64,000 nucleotides of DNA from Gadus chalcogrammus (taxonomy: Eukaryota > Chordata > Actinopteri > Gadiformes > Gadidae). Position 1 is the stretch's first letter, and each line of letters opens with the position of its first letter. The stretch covers positions 9,750,182 to 9,814,181 of the forward strand of contig NC_079420.1 in assembly GCF_026213295.1 (NCBI RefSeq), written 5' to 3'. Position numbers and translations under genes: made by a program. The notes under the pieces were generated by a model. The model was not told where the DNA came from. It searched no databases and saw only the letters and a program-made list of their open reading frames with translations. This document shows positions 27,513-38,640 of the stretch, piece by piece.

Positions 27513-27970
27513 CAAGAGAGAGAGGGAGAGAGAGAGAGATACAGAGAGAGGTAGACTGAGTCAGAGAGAGAGATAGACAAAGTCAAAGAGAGAGAGAGAA
27601 ACAGACAGAGATACAGAGAGAGGAAGAGACAGAGAGAGTTACAGAGTGAGAGAGACAGTCAGAGAGAGAGGGAGGCAGAGTTAGAGAGAGAGAGAGAGAG
27701 AGAGAAACAGAGAGAGAGTGACAGAGAGTGGGAAAGATAGAAAGAGAGATCTACAAAGTGAGTGAGGCAGAGAAAGAGAGACAGAGTCAAATAGAGATAC
27801 AGAGACAGTGTCAGAGAGACCGAGCGGGAGACTCAGAGAAAGAGTGATAGACAAAGTCAAAGAGAGAGCGAGCGACAGAGAGAGATACACAGAGAGGGAG
27901 ACAGTGTCAGAAAGAGAGACAGGGTCAGGCAGAGTAACAGAGTGAGAGAGTTCGGAGTCAGAGAGAGCGA
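27513..27970. repeat. GA-rich tract (AGAGAGAGACAGA)n
   Basis: About 450 bp of degenerate GAGA/ACAGAG units on the + strand. Confidence 0.93.
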
Positions 27971-29206
27971 GCTCCGTCTTGAAGATCAGCGAACAGCAGG
28001 AGGTGGCAACTCCCTCGTGGGCCGCGCGTCTCCTCCACCGGCTCTTTGGTGAACGGGGGGCTCATTACCGCCCCTTTGTCTCTGGCTCATCCCACCCCGA
28101 CCTCACATTACCCGCGCGTCCTTCCTCTTTTTGGCTCAGGTCATTTCCCCGCCGCCGTGCCACCACTCCAGGCCGTCCCATAACGGATTATGCGGTTGAA
28201 TCGAGACGTCAGCCGGTGGCTGGCTGGCGACGGGCTCCTCGGCTGTCCTGCCCCCGTACATCCCTCCACGCTCCAATTTAGATTCCTCCGCTCCGCTTGT
28301 CACGCAGAATCGCTGCGCTGGCAGATTTATGCAGGGGCCCTGGCTTTCAGAGCACACACTTGCCCTGTGGTTATCTGAGGATGTATTAATAACAATCATA
28401 ATGAAACAGTGTTGCGGTTTCATCACATTCACGGACCCGAGATTTGTGGGCCTCGCCGACACCCCGATCCCCGGGAGTGAGGTAAGGGAGTCAATTAGCC
28501 AGCGATGGAAAGACAGCCATTACTCAGCTATTCACCAGCCTGTTTATATAAATCAGCCGTTATCACGTCTTATGCATCCGCCAATTCAGTAAATAAGCGC
28601 CTGGGTGCCTGAATGAAAAAAAAAAAGAAACGGGCGTATTATTATCATCTGACAAGACCTAATTTATTAATTAGCTTAGTTGAATTGCAGTGTAATAATT
28701 AGCATGGCAGGGTGCTATGAACACAGATATCAACCCAGACGCATCCTTTCATTTAATCAGATTAGCTGTGTGGTCTCTACGTTCTGCAGCCAGCGGGGAA
28801 GAGGGAAAGGGAAGGCGAAACCTCCTCTATGTTTCCCCGAGGTTTCGCCTGCTGTTTGCTTACCTCTCCTGATTCATTATTCCGGCCCCCTTTCGTTGCT
28901 CGCTGCTCAGTGCACACAGAGGACAGGGTGAGCGCAGCGGCTAGGATTAATGTCAAGTGTTTTTTTTTTGGTGTTAGTTTGGTTGTTTGAATGAATTATT
29001 CACAACAAGGGGGTATCAGAAGGCCGCTCGACAAACACCGGCTTGGAGCTAACTGCCTCGCTGCAGGGAGGGGGGCCGTGTGTGTGTGTGGGTGGGGGGG
29101 CGCCCCTCCAGGAGAAGGATCCGTCCCCCCTGCCGTCTCCCCTCCTCTACTGGCCCCCCCCACGGCCCATCATCATCCGTCCTGCCCACACCCTTTGTCC
29201 AGAATC
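27971..29206. other. Unique stretch, no gene seen
   Basis: Mixed GC-rich and homeobox-like TAATTA-containing sequence (e.g. 28480-28690). A candidate for conserved non-coding sequence, not tested. Confidence 0.4.
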
Positions 29207-29285
29207 AGTTCTCCCTTTTCTCCTCATCCTTCTCCTCCTCCTCTCTGCATCCCTCCCTCCCTTACTCTTCAGTTCCATGCACCCT
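29207..29285 (+). repeat. Local duplication, copy 2 (before a CT array)
   Basis: Near-identical to 26996-27074, 2.2 kb away in the same orientation, and again followed by (CT)n. Confidence 0.8.
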
Positions 29286-29326
<41 letters not shown>

Positions 29327-29334
29327 CTCTCTCT

Positions 29335-29414
<80 letters not shown>

Positions 29415-29605
29415 ATGTCTCTCATTCAATTTCCCTTCATCTCTCTTTTATCATCTCTCTCTCTCTCTCATGCTTTCTCTTCATCTCTCTTTCTCAATCT
29501 GTCCCACTCTCTCCACTCTCTCTTCCTCTCCCAATACTCATCTCTCTCTTTTCCCCAATCCCTCTCTCTCCATATCTCCCTTCATCTCTCCAACCCTCTC
29601 CCTCT
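29286..29605. repeat. (CT)n microsatellite and CT-rich tail
   Basis: Perfect or nearly perfect CT to about 29415, then degenerate CTCT/ATCTCT sequence. Confidence 0.95.
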
Positions 29606-29831
29606 ATATCTGCTCTCTGGCCTTGTGAAGACGAGGCTGTCCCCAGTGGGCCTTCAGTAATGATTGCTCCGGCGCCACTTCAAATGGACGCCTGTGCGTC
29701 GAGAGCATGTGAGGCTCAGTGCCTCCTTCCTCCTCCGTCCCGCTACATGGCTGGTGGTTTCCTTCTACACCTTTGGTTTTGATTAGCCTCTTGGCGGCTC
29801 TGTGTTCTGCTGTCATTGAAAGAGACGAGGG

Positions 29832-29836
<5 letters not shown>

Positions 29837-29878
<42 letters not shown>

Positions 29879-29892
29879 AAGGAGAGAGAGAT
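29837..29892. repeat. (GA)n microsatellite
   Basis: About 40 bp of perfect GA, then GGGGAAGGAGAGAGAGA. Confidence 0.93.
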
Positions 29893-30616
29893 AGTCAGAG
29901 AGTTATGTGTTTACTCTATTGTATTTTACAACTTCAACAATCACTCCTACATCTATCAGCCAATGTGAAAGGGTCACAAGATACACACGGAGAGGGACAG
30001 GGCGGCGACGGCAGAGACAGGATGAGGACACACAAAACCAACCTCCGTAGCTCGTAAGCCGTGGAGCCGTCCCTCCACCTGAAACACATCAAACACCGAC
30101 CCACTCTGAGTCCTCCGCCAGTCTCTGTCTGGAGAAGCGTACAGGTAGTCAGAAGATTAAAGACAATCACAACGCGGCCTTCAAAGAGCGGTGTGTGTAG
30201 CTTGGTAAAAAGCGGCTGCGCTTGTAATCAATGTCTTCAGTGACGGCGTAAAAGCTGTCTGAACCCGCATGCTAATAGAGAGATAGCGAGTGTGAGTGCT
30301 TTATCGTCTGCCGTCCTGTGGTGGGAGATGTATCGGGGGGTTGCTCCTGTCCTCGGGCCATGTGAAATATGTGGCTGGGCTGACACCGGCGTGGAGATAA
30401 ACGTGGCTGCCTCGCGGAAGAATGAAATGAAAAGTGTTATACTGCTCGTGTTTGAGGAAAAGAAAAGAAACCCGAGGTAAATGGAAGCTTCAGAAGCACA
30501 ACGCCTGCGATACAAAGGAGAATAATCTGCGGAAAACAAACGCTATGGATGAGAAGGAAACACCTCCTTTGTTTCATTTCACGTTAATTTAATCAAAGGA
30601 TTTTACGGTTATTGTT

Positions 30617-30750
30617 GACATGAAGTCATGATGGAAAAACACGCACACACACACACACACACCCAGAAATAAACACTCAGACACACACACGCACACACTC
30701 ACATACACAGACACACACACACACATCATGACATGAAGTCATGATGGTAA
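30617..30750. repeat. CA array between direct repeats
   Basis: GACATGAAGTCATGATGG flanks an imperfect CA array on both sides (30618 and 30732), and each copy is itself partly palindromic. Confidence 0.8.
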
Positions 30751-30961
30751 ATAACGTTGCTCTGTTTCACTTGTTAATTTGAATAAATCCATGCCACCAT
30801 GAGGTCTGCACATAACTGAAGCACAGAAATAGCTTGCTGAATAAAGAATTCCCTTTGAACAGTGTTTGACTTTGATTCCATGCACTTATAAATGTGTGGG
30901 TGTGCGTGCATTCTTTTAAAGTACACGTTCTTCCGTGCAGATTCTTTGCAGAGCTCAGAAA

Positions 30962-30992
30962 GAATAGTGTCACACCTTGTGTGACACTATTC
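30962..30992. repeat. Perfect 14-bp inverted repeat
   Basis: GAATAGTGTCACAC pairs exactly with GTGTGACACTATTC around a 3-nt loop. No terminator function is implied in a eukaryotic intron. Confidence 0.9.
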
Positions 30993-31130
30993 GTGTATGT
31001 GTGGGTCTTTTTGTGAGTGTGTTTGTGTGTGAGGTTAAGTGGGCGTGTGTGTTAGTCCACACGTAGAGGTGTGTGTGTGTGTGTGTGTGTGTTAATTTTT
31101 GTGCATGTGTGTGTGTGCACATGCGTGCAT
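30993..31130. repeat. Imperfect GT-rich array
   Basis: GTGT units with a short core at 31069-31092. Confidence 0.85.
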
Positions 31131-31161
31131 GTGCACATTTGGGCAGCCGTGCACATTGTGG

Positions 31162-31428
31162 GTAGCCTGGTCCTACCAGACTCTCGTACTTCATTTCATT
31201 TGTACAGAGAGTCTGGCCACTCTCCATTGACAAACATTAACTCACTTGAAGGCGCGTGTCTGGTGGAGTTTAAAACTATTGGATCTGCCCAGTGCCACTC
31301 TGGATCTGCCATAACCAATTGCTAACGTTTGACTACTACAACTGAAACTAGCGCACAACCTCAACGTCATTGTTCTCACCCAATCCCTCTGTTGGTTAAT
31401 TGAACGTAGGCGAGAGGAGCCCGGCTAC
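31162..31428. mobile_element. Small DNA transposon (MITE) with imperfect terminal inverted repeats
   Basis: The left end (GTAGCCTGGTCCTACC) and the reversed right end (GTAGCCGGGCTCCTCTC) form imperfect terminal repeats. The flanks, CATTGTGG on the left and CATTGTTG on the right, look like an 8-bp target duplication with one mismatch, as hAT elements make. Just inside the left end CCAGACTCTC pairs with GAGAGTCTGG. I remember this sequence as common in fish genomes, but the family is not identified. The right end is about 85 bp upstream of the (TG)50 tract before the first exon. Confidence 0.6.
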
Positions 31429-31492
31429 ATTGTTGGAGCATGTCTTACGTAATAGCTGTGTGTTGGGTTATCTGGATGGCATATTGCTGCAG

Positions 31493-31614
<122 letters not shown>

Positions 31615-31713
31615 GTGTTTGGGGAGTACTACCACTTCAGGCATCACGGTGTGGAGAAGAGGTCCCTGTCCAGCCATAGAGGGACCCACGTTCGACTGCA
31701 GAGCGAGCAGCAG
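31615..31713 (+). CDS. furin: furin exon (prodomain, human residues ~60-92)
   Basis: This 99-nt exon, in phase 0 at both ends, encodes 33 residues beginning VFGEYYHFRHHGVEKRS. About 22 of 33 positions match the human furin prodomain segment as I remember it, clearly more than PCSK4, PCSK5 or PCSK6. The segment belongs to the intramolecular chaperone that folds and then inhibits the serine protease in the secretory pathway. It contains the equivalent of the pH-sensing His69 and the internal second cleavage site ending in Lys-Arg (position 75). The P6 Arg of the human site is His here. The donor is GTATGC. The acceptor is unusual: the AG follows (TG)50 and a single C, with no polypyrimidine tract. 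Exon skipping would be in frame and would remove the pH sensor. furina versus furinb cannot be decided. Confidence 0.9.
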
Positions 31714-31719
31714 GTATGC

Positions 31720-32050
31720 CTTTCTGTCTCTCTGTATGTTTGTCTCTCTGTCTGTCTGTCTGTCTCTCTGTCTATCTTGCTGGTTGTCTGTCTGTATGTC
31801 TGCTTCCCTGTGTGTTGCCTTGTTTCTCTGCCTGTCTCTCTGTCTTTGTGTCTGTGTGTCTCTCGCTCTGTTCTCTGTGTTTGTCCGTCTGTCCAGCTGT
31901 CTGTCCGTCCGTCTGTCTGTACGTCTGTCCGTCTATCTGCCTGTCTGTCTGTCTTTCTTAGTGTCTTTTTGTCTGTGGGTCTCTCGTCTCTCGTTCTGTC
32001 GCTAGTTCCCTGTGTCTGTCTGTCTGTTTGTCAGTCTGTCTGTCTGCCTT
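31720..32050. repeat. (TCTG)n/(TCTC)n array after a furin donor
   Basis: Degenerate CTGT tetranucleotides start within 10 bp of the donor at 31714 and run about 330 bp. Confidence 0.93.
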
Positions 32051-33999
32051 CACTCAGCTTGCTGCAGTCTCTCAAACCAGCAGGGAGAGGCAAAACGGCT
32101 GATTGTATTTCCTATATTAAGGGCTGTAAGTTTATCAGGGCGTAATAACATTACTGTCAGTGTGGATCCTCCGCTGCCTACCAAACCGCCCGTCCATCCA
32201 GCTCCCAGACACCCCTGGGTGATGGATGGAAATATGTGAAATGGCTTTTCTGATAGCAAACAACAAGGGATGCGCCTGTCTTGTTGTTGTGTATCCGACT
32301 GCGTTTGAGTTTTCTGCTACACCTGAATGTAAATGTCAGCGGAACTCAGGAATCAAGAGCTCTTTCCCCTCGACCAATCACATCAGACTTCACAAGCCCC
32401 ACTCTGCTCCTGGGATCGCACCATCATAAATGCCGCAGATCTAGTTTCCTCCTCACCCTTTATCTGCTAATTGGTTGTAGAAATAGTTTGACTTGCATAT
32501 GTAACCACGTGGGATGTGGTACAGTTGCACATTTAGTTGCAACGTTCTACCACATTAAACAGAGCGGAGGACATGTTCCACCGCACACGCTGGAACGATC
32601 ACAGAAATAGATGTATAGTTGGCAGGCAGGCCTGTCGCAGTGTTCGCTTTATGATGAGCACACTACAATAGGTATACGTGTCCCTTACTCGAAACCACAG
32701 GCCATCTGCTGCAATTCATTTGGTGTAACCCGATGAATGTGTCATCTCTACTGAATGAAAAGGCATATTTCTCTCCTCCTCTCCACGCTGAGAGCCAGCG
32801 GGTGATGAGCGATCTGGCGCATACTGACTGCCTGCTGCCCCCCTAACACACGCACACACACACACACACACACGCACACGCAAGCACACACACACACACA
32901 CGCACATACGCACACACGTACACGCACATACGCAGGCACACACACGCAAACATAAACACTCACACACAGACACATAAACACTCATACACACACAAACCCT
33001 CCAGATGAATGCAACGAATGTGTCTTCTTTGCCGCTTCACCACTGCTGTGCTACCCATCATGCATCAGGATGCAGGGTTTTTTCCATCCTCAAGGTTGCA
33101 GCGTACCTTATCACACTCTCACAAATCAGTCTTCTCATCTCAAGTCTGATGGCAGCCTGAGGGCCACAGGTGCCACCGTCTGGCCCCGTGCTCCGCGGCG
33201 GCGGCGGCCCTCCGATGCGACAGCAGCCAGGACCCCGGGACGTCATTAAGGGGAGCGTCTGTGACATTCAGCGGAGCGCCAGAGGAGCCCGAGGTCGGCC
33301 GGAGTGAGGCGCAGTAACGAGCCGGGAGCCAGGAGCTCCTGTGCGCCGCTCCAGCGCCTGTCGGAGGCTGACGCGCGCGCTCTAACTGCAATAACATTAG
33401 CGGGGCGGCGCAGGAATCGATCGCAGTGAGCAGGCAGAGGAGGAGAGATCCAGGCTGATCCAATATGGCTGACGACGGAGACGGCGGGTGTGTTGGAGAC
33501 GGATGAGATAGCATGGGGGCCGGTGGGTGTGGAGGAGGAGGAGGTGGAGGGGGAGGGAGGTGGAGGAGGAGAGCGAGTTTATACTCAGAGATGTGGCAGC
33601 CGAGACGGTGTTGGTGTGGGACGGGGTGGGACGGGGGGGGTGCGCAGGTGTTGTCCAATCAGAAGCGCTTTGGGAGACGTTGAAGTCTCCGTGATTGGAA
33701 CTTGGTGGAGTGGAGCCGGGATGTATTGATTTCCCCCCCCGCGAGTTAAATGAAATGAAAAATACTGGAAGACACTTTCCAAAAAAATTAAAAATAAATC
33801 CTCCTAAATGCATCCCCCCTCGAGATTAGGCCCATGCTCTCATCTATTATGCATTAAAGATAAATCCATTTACCGTTCATACACTTTGACTCTTCATTTC
33901 ACGAATGAGCTTGTAATTGAAAGAAGGCCATTTGTTCAAGTCACCCACAGCTTGACCCCAGACCTTCAATTCCGAAGCACTATATGATGATGATGGCAA
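32051..33999. other. Intron sequence, no other gene seen
   Basis: Between the first two exons. GC-rich at 33140-33480 with a GGA-rich patch near 33530-33570. Confidence 0.55.
32845..32998. repeat. Imperfect CA array
   Basis: CACA, CGCA and CATA units. Confidence 0.92.
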
Positions 34000-34366
<367 letters not shown>

Positions 34367-36776
34367 GCGTGCAAACACATCTGTTTATGCACATGTCCAA
34401 TGTAATATTGCGCAGCTCTGGTTGAAAGTGATTCCGTATCCCGTTCTATAAAGGAAGGGAAAGCCGCCTGCTATTCAGAGAACAACACGTCCTCACTGCT
34501 CATTTGTCAGCCCATTGACAACTTAGTGTAAGGCTTTTAATCTTAGTCTGTCTGTCCATCTCTCTGCGTCGGTCTGTCCCTCGCGGCTCCATGCTGCTCG
34601 TCTGTGTGAAGAGGCAGATTGCCTGTGTGCTCTTTGTGGATTCATGTATTCAGTCGTAACAAGCCACACATGACAGCAGCCTCGCCCTGCATTCAAACTC
34701 TTAGGAGATGCTGGTGCTAAAAAGTTTATGGCCTGGGGAGGATTATAGACTCACAGATTCCTCTTATCGGAATCTGATTGGAGGGCGTAATCACAGGCGA
34801 ATCACAACGGACGATACAATCACAGGGTTGATTGTAAGCGGGCCGTGATTGGCTCATGTATAGGATCAGGCATCTGGCTGATTAAATAATTAAACTAAAC
34901 AATGGGGAATCACCGATGTTGTCGGTTTCACAAAGCACAATGTTTACGTTCATCCTCAACCGTCGGGGAACTCAATATTGTTTTGTTTGTTGTCAATCTG
35001 TGGACGTGTTTCGAGTAGTTATAAAAAAGATATATATTTGATTTTGTTTAGTTCCAAACCTTAAAAGATAATGATCATGATAGTGATTATCATGGTGTAA
35101 TGATAGTGTTACGATGTGTGTGTCCCATTTTTATACATTTGCAACTCTTGGGATAAATCTAATGTCATGTTTGAAAGACGAGTCATGACAATAAGTATTA
35201 ATGAATCCATGCCCCCCTTTCATCTATAATCGACCACTGCCTCTTCTCTGTTGTATTATTCGTATTTATCTTCAGACTGTTGTAATCATTCTGCCTTCGC
35301 AGTGACAGCGCATTCACGGTGTCCGTTCAGTTCCTTTTAAAACCTGACCCCGTTGCCCTGGGATCTCATCACTGCCGTCTTCATCTTCAGGCAGCACACG
35401 AGAGAAGGATGTGTATTTTTAACATAGCTAATGTGAGCAACAGGAGCCCAAAGCACAACCTCGCTCCATCACACAGAGAGAGTGACTCAGGAGCCAAGGT
35501 CTGGTTTTTCTTCCAGGCTTCCCACTGGATCTCGTTCCGTGGGAAGCCTATTTTGGGGCTATTTGTCTTTTGGTTAGTGAACTACCAAATGGGTTGGGAG
35601 TGGAAGTTGGCAGTGAGATTGTTGTTTGGATGAGAAATGTTAGCATCTCCAGCCCCACCTGATGACTTTCACTTTCCGATCCAAACACATGTTTGAATTG
35701 AGTTTGCCACAAAAAAACATTGAATGCAAATATTAAATTCACTGTTTGAGCATAAAGCAGACACACTTTCAGCCCACGTTTGCGGAAATATCACAGTGGA
35801 TATCTCAGCTCGTAGCCTATTATTCAGATTCAATTAAGCCTTCTTTATGTGCTGTAACAATGACTCTGCGGGGGGGCGTCAGAAAGTCTTATGCTTCCCA
35901 GAATGAAACACAGAGCCCCCCAGGGCTGCTCTTGGAGAACAAACAGCCGTCTTATGGAGTTCTTGCAACCAATTCAAACGTCTTGTAGTTGTTTGTGTAG
36001 GACGCCACTTTTACCCACCATCAGTGTGCGGACCTGTGGAGAAAGCCCTAGTTTCTCTGGTAAGTACCAGTCCTTCATCTGAGGAGGGGAAGTCTACTCC
36101 AGCTCTTTGGATTCAGGGGCTATGCCGGGAGTATGGGATGAATTAAAATGGGCTTCAACGTATGGTGAATCGATCAGACAAAGTCCCTTGTTTTTCTCTC
36201 CCCCTAAGCCCCGTCAAGCAATCGGTAGATAATATAGAGAGTACTATAACAAGGGTCTGCACATCACCTGTGTTGCTGCCGCTTTCAGCAGAGTTGCTGA
36301 GGGATTATAATTCACCGCGCGGCCTCACCTTATGGACTCGGCCGCTGCCGCCGCCACACTAATGGGTCACTCGGCCTTCCGCACGGACGAGACAATGCTT
36401 CTTAAAAGTCTCTCTAAAAGCAATCTTTGCCTGATTATCTGTGTCGTGATTGGCCCGGCCAAAGGCGTTGATTCAAAGCACATTAAAATGCACTCAAAGG
36501 GGAGAGAGAAGTCTTTCACTCTGGAAAAGCTGGAGCGAGCAAATGACTAATTTCAAGTTGACGGATCCCTTCCGCCGTAGTGAAGAGGAGGACATTGCTA
36601 AAGAAAGGAAAACACAAAAACACATAAGAAACGACTTCTGTTTGCAAAAATCTGTTTGGTTTGCTCCCCATACCTGAGCTACTGATACCTCACCATCACT
36701 CCTACACGCCCACGTCCTGCTAACCAAAAGCTCTTGTTCCATTCAAGCTCATAGCATCCACCCAGCCACGAGCAAA
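34367..36776. other. Intron sequence, no other gene seen
   Basis: Mostly unique. Only the inverted repeat at 35515 stands out. Confidence 0.55.
35515..35549. repeat. Perfect 11-bp inverted repeat
   Basis: AGGCTTCCCAC pairs with GTGGGAAGCCT around 13 nt. Confidence 0.85.
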
Positions 36777-36782
36777 CACACA

Positions 36783-36852
<70 letters not shown>
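36777..36852. repeat. (CA)n microsatellite
   Basis: About 70 bp, nearly perfect. Confidence 0.95.
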
Positions 36853-36853
<1 letters not shown>

Positions 36854-37020
36854 CCCTCCCCCGTGTTATTGCTTCAGACCCACAGCTGAGGTTCTTTTAA
36901 CCCTTTACCTGGCGCCTGTGGTCCGAGAGGCAGTGCGGTCCGTCTGGAAGTTGAACCACAGTGGGCGACGATGACATGGCCTGGTGATGGTGCTGCTTTC
37001 AGTGTGCGTCGTAGTGTGTG

Positions 37021-37123
37021 GCGATGACACTGGTGGTGACGGTGCTGCTTTCAGTCTGCACACATGAGCGCACACCAGTGTGCAGACTGAAAGCAGCACC
37101 ATCACCACCAGCGTCATCATCGC
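37021..37123. repeat. Long inverted repeat (hairpin) upstream of a furin exon
   Basis: A perfect 23-bp stem (37041-37063 against 37078-37100, centred on a 14-nt loop) continues outward with small mismatches to about 42 bp. A third, direct copy of the CTGCTTTCAG part lies at about 36980-37003. The stem ends about 100 bp before the acceptor at 37221. Confidence 0.9.
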
Positions 37124-37220
37124 ATACTTTGTTTGCGGCCGTCTGTGTTTTTCATGTTGTGTGTGTGTGTTATTCTTGTTCCTGTGTCAACGGCTGTATC
37201 GCTTTAATCCCCTTCTCCAG

Positions 37221-37316
37221 GTGGTCTGGGCTGAGCAGCAGGTGGTGAAGAGCAGAAGGAAGAGGGATGTGTTCAAGGACCCCACTGACCCTGAGTTTCC
37301 CAAACAGTGGTACCTG
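37221..37316 (+). CDS. furin: furin exon (prodomain end and activation cleavage site)
   Basis: This 96-nt exon in phase 0 encodes 32 residues, matching human furin 93-124 in length and pattern. It carries the primary autocatalytic site, read here as SRRKR followed by DVF. This keeps the R-X-K/R-R rule, so cleavage would release the mature N terminus. Asp115, a ligand of the first calcium site, is kept in the PTDPEF segment, and the exon ends in KQWYL as the family does. The acceptor is CTTCTCCAG and the donor GTGCGT. The exon lies between a long imperfect hairpin about 100 bp upstream (37021-37123) and a perfect 15-bp stem about 80 bp downstream (37396-37433). The flanking introns are about 5.5 and 4.6 kb. 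Confidence 0.92.
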
Positions 37317-37395
37317 GTGCGTACGTGTTTCGCTCACACACCCGTTTACCCGATTCTGCACACATTTCACTACTTTTTTGTCCTTCAATGCGATG

Positions 37396-37433
37396 CCTTT
37401 CTCCATGCTTACAGTGAAAAGCATGGAGAAAGG
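37396..37433. repeat. Perfect 15-bp inverted repeat downstream of a furin exon
   Basis: CCTTTCTCCATGCTT (37396-37410) pairs exactly with AAGCATGGAGAAAGG (37419-37433) around an 8-nt loop, about 80 bp after the donor at 37317. Confidence 0.92.
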
Positions 37434-37584
37434 GTCTTTCTATGAAGAAGGTGGAGAGATTAAGCATCTTGTCTGCCGAGTAGGCCTTAATGTAGAATGA
37501 TCCTTCTGCGTTGAACACCTGTGGGTCTCAACCCCGTTTCTAGCGATCATGATTCCACGCCCCGACTTGAAGTAACATTTAACC

Positions 37585-38640
37585 GGTTACGTAGAGACCC
37601 ACGCCGTAACCGCGGTAACTTAGAGACCCGCAACGTACGCTGTGTCTCAATTCAGAGGCCGCTTCCTTCGAAGGACGCGGTCTATGAAGGTGTGGCCTTC
37701 GTAGACCGTGAAGGCCGAACCGAAGGCCGAACAAGCGTTTTTAAATGAGACGTTCTGGCCTACGGAGCATTTCCAATTTGCGTAAAAAGCACCCTTTACC
37801 TTTCTAGGTGAATCGAGCGCGTGACGACACGCGCTCGAGTCACCTAGCAACCCTGACAGCTGCGGTTCAAACCGGATGGCGGAAGAGAAATAAAAAAATC
37901 CGGGAAAAGGCTGCATTTCTCGGCTACATTTGAAGGAGACTTCAAAATGGGACAGCAGCCCTAACCTCAGTTACGTGGAGACCCACGCAGTAACCACAGT
38001 AACGTAGAAACCCACGATGTAAACACGGTAACATAGAGTCCCACGCAGTAACCACGGTAACGTAGAGACCCAAAACGTAGCCACGGTAACGTAGAGACCC
38101 GCACAGTAACCACAGTAACGTAGAGACCCACGATGTAGCAACGGAAACGTAGAGACCCACGACGTAGCCGTGGTAACGTAGATAACCACGGCATAGCCGC
38201 GGTAACCTAGAGACCCACGACGTAGCCGCGGTAACGTAGAGACCCACGACGTAGCCACGGAAACGTAAAGACCCACGACGTAGCCACGGTAACGTACAGA
38301 CCCACGACATAGCCGTGGTAACGTAGAGAACCACGGCGTAGCCGCGGTAATCTAGAGACCCACGACGTAGCCACGGAAAAGTAAAGACCCACGACGTAGC
38401 CACGGTAAGGTACAGACCCGCGACGTAGCCGTGGTAACGTAGAGTACCACGGCGTAGCCGCGGTAACGTAGAGACCCATGGGGTAGCCATGGTAACGTAG
38501 AGACCCACGACGTAGCCGCGGTAACAAAGAGACCCACGACATAGCCGCGGTAACGTAGAGACCCACGGCGTAGCCATGTTACAGACCCACGACGTAGCCA
38601 CAGTCACGTAGAGACCCATTGGAGACAAAGGGTGCCTGTT
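37585..38640. repeat. 29-bp minisatellite split by a MITE
   Basis: The unit contains GTAACGTAGAGACCCACGAC and GTAGCCGCG. About two units precede the element at 37640-37955 and about 23 follow it. The unit has several CpGs and the array ends near 38620. Its 29-bp period gives a repetitive open frame of about 250 codons on the minus strand with no protein meaning. Confidence 0.93.
37640..37955. mobile_element. MITE inserted in a 29-bp minisatellite
   Basis: The ends CTGTGTCTCAATTCAG and (reversed right end) CTGTCCCATTTTGAAG form imperfect terminal repeats. The middle holds a 20-bp stem with one mismatch (37804-37823 against 37828-37847), and further short palindromes built on GAAGGCC lie between. 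Minisatellite units continue on both sides (37585-37638 and from about 37962), so the element landed in an existing array. A target duplication was not clear. It resembles non-autonomous hAT-like fish elements, but the class is an inference. Confidence 0.65.

Noticed and set aside
36977..37003. The third GGTGCTGCTTTCAG copy as a separate element
   Set aside because: It is short and best explained as part of the duplication that made the adjacent hairpin.
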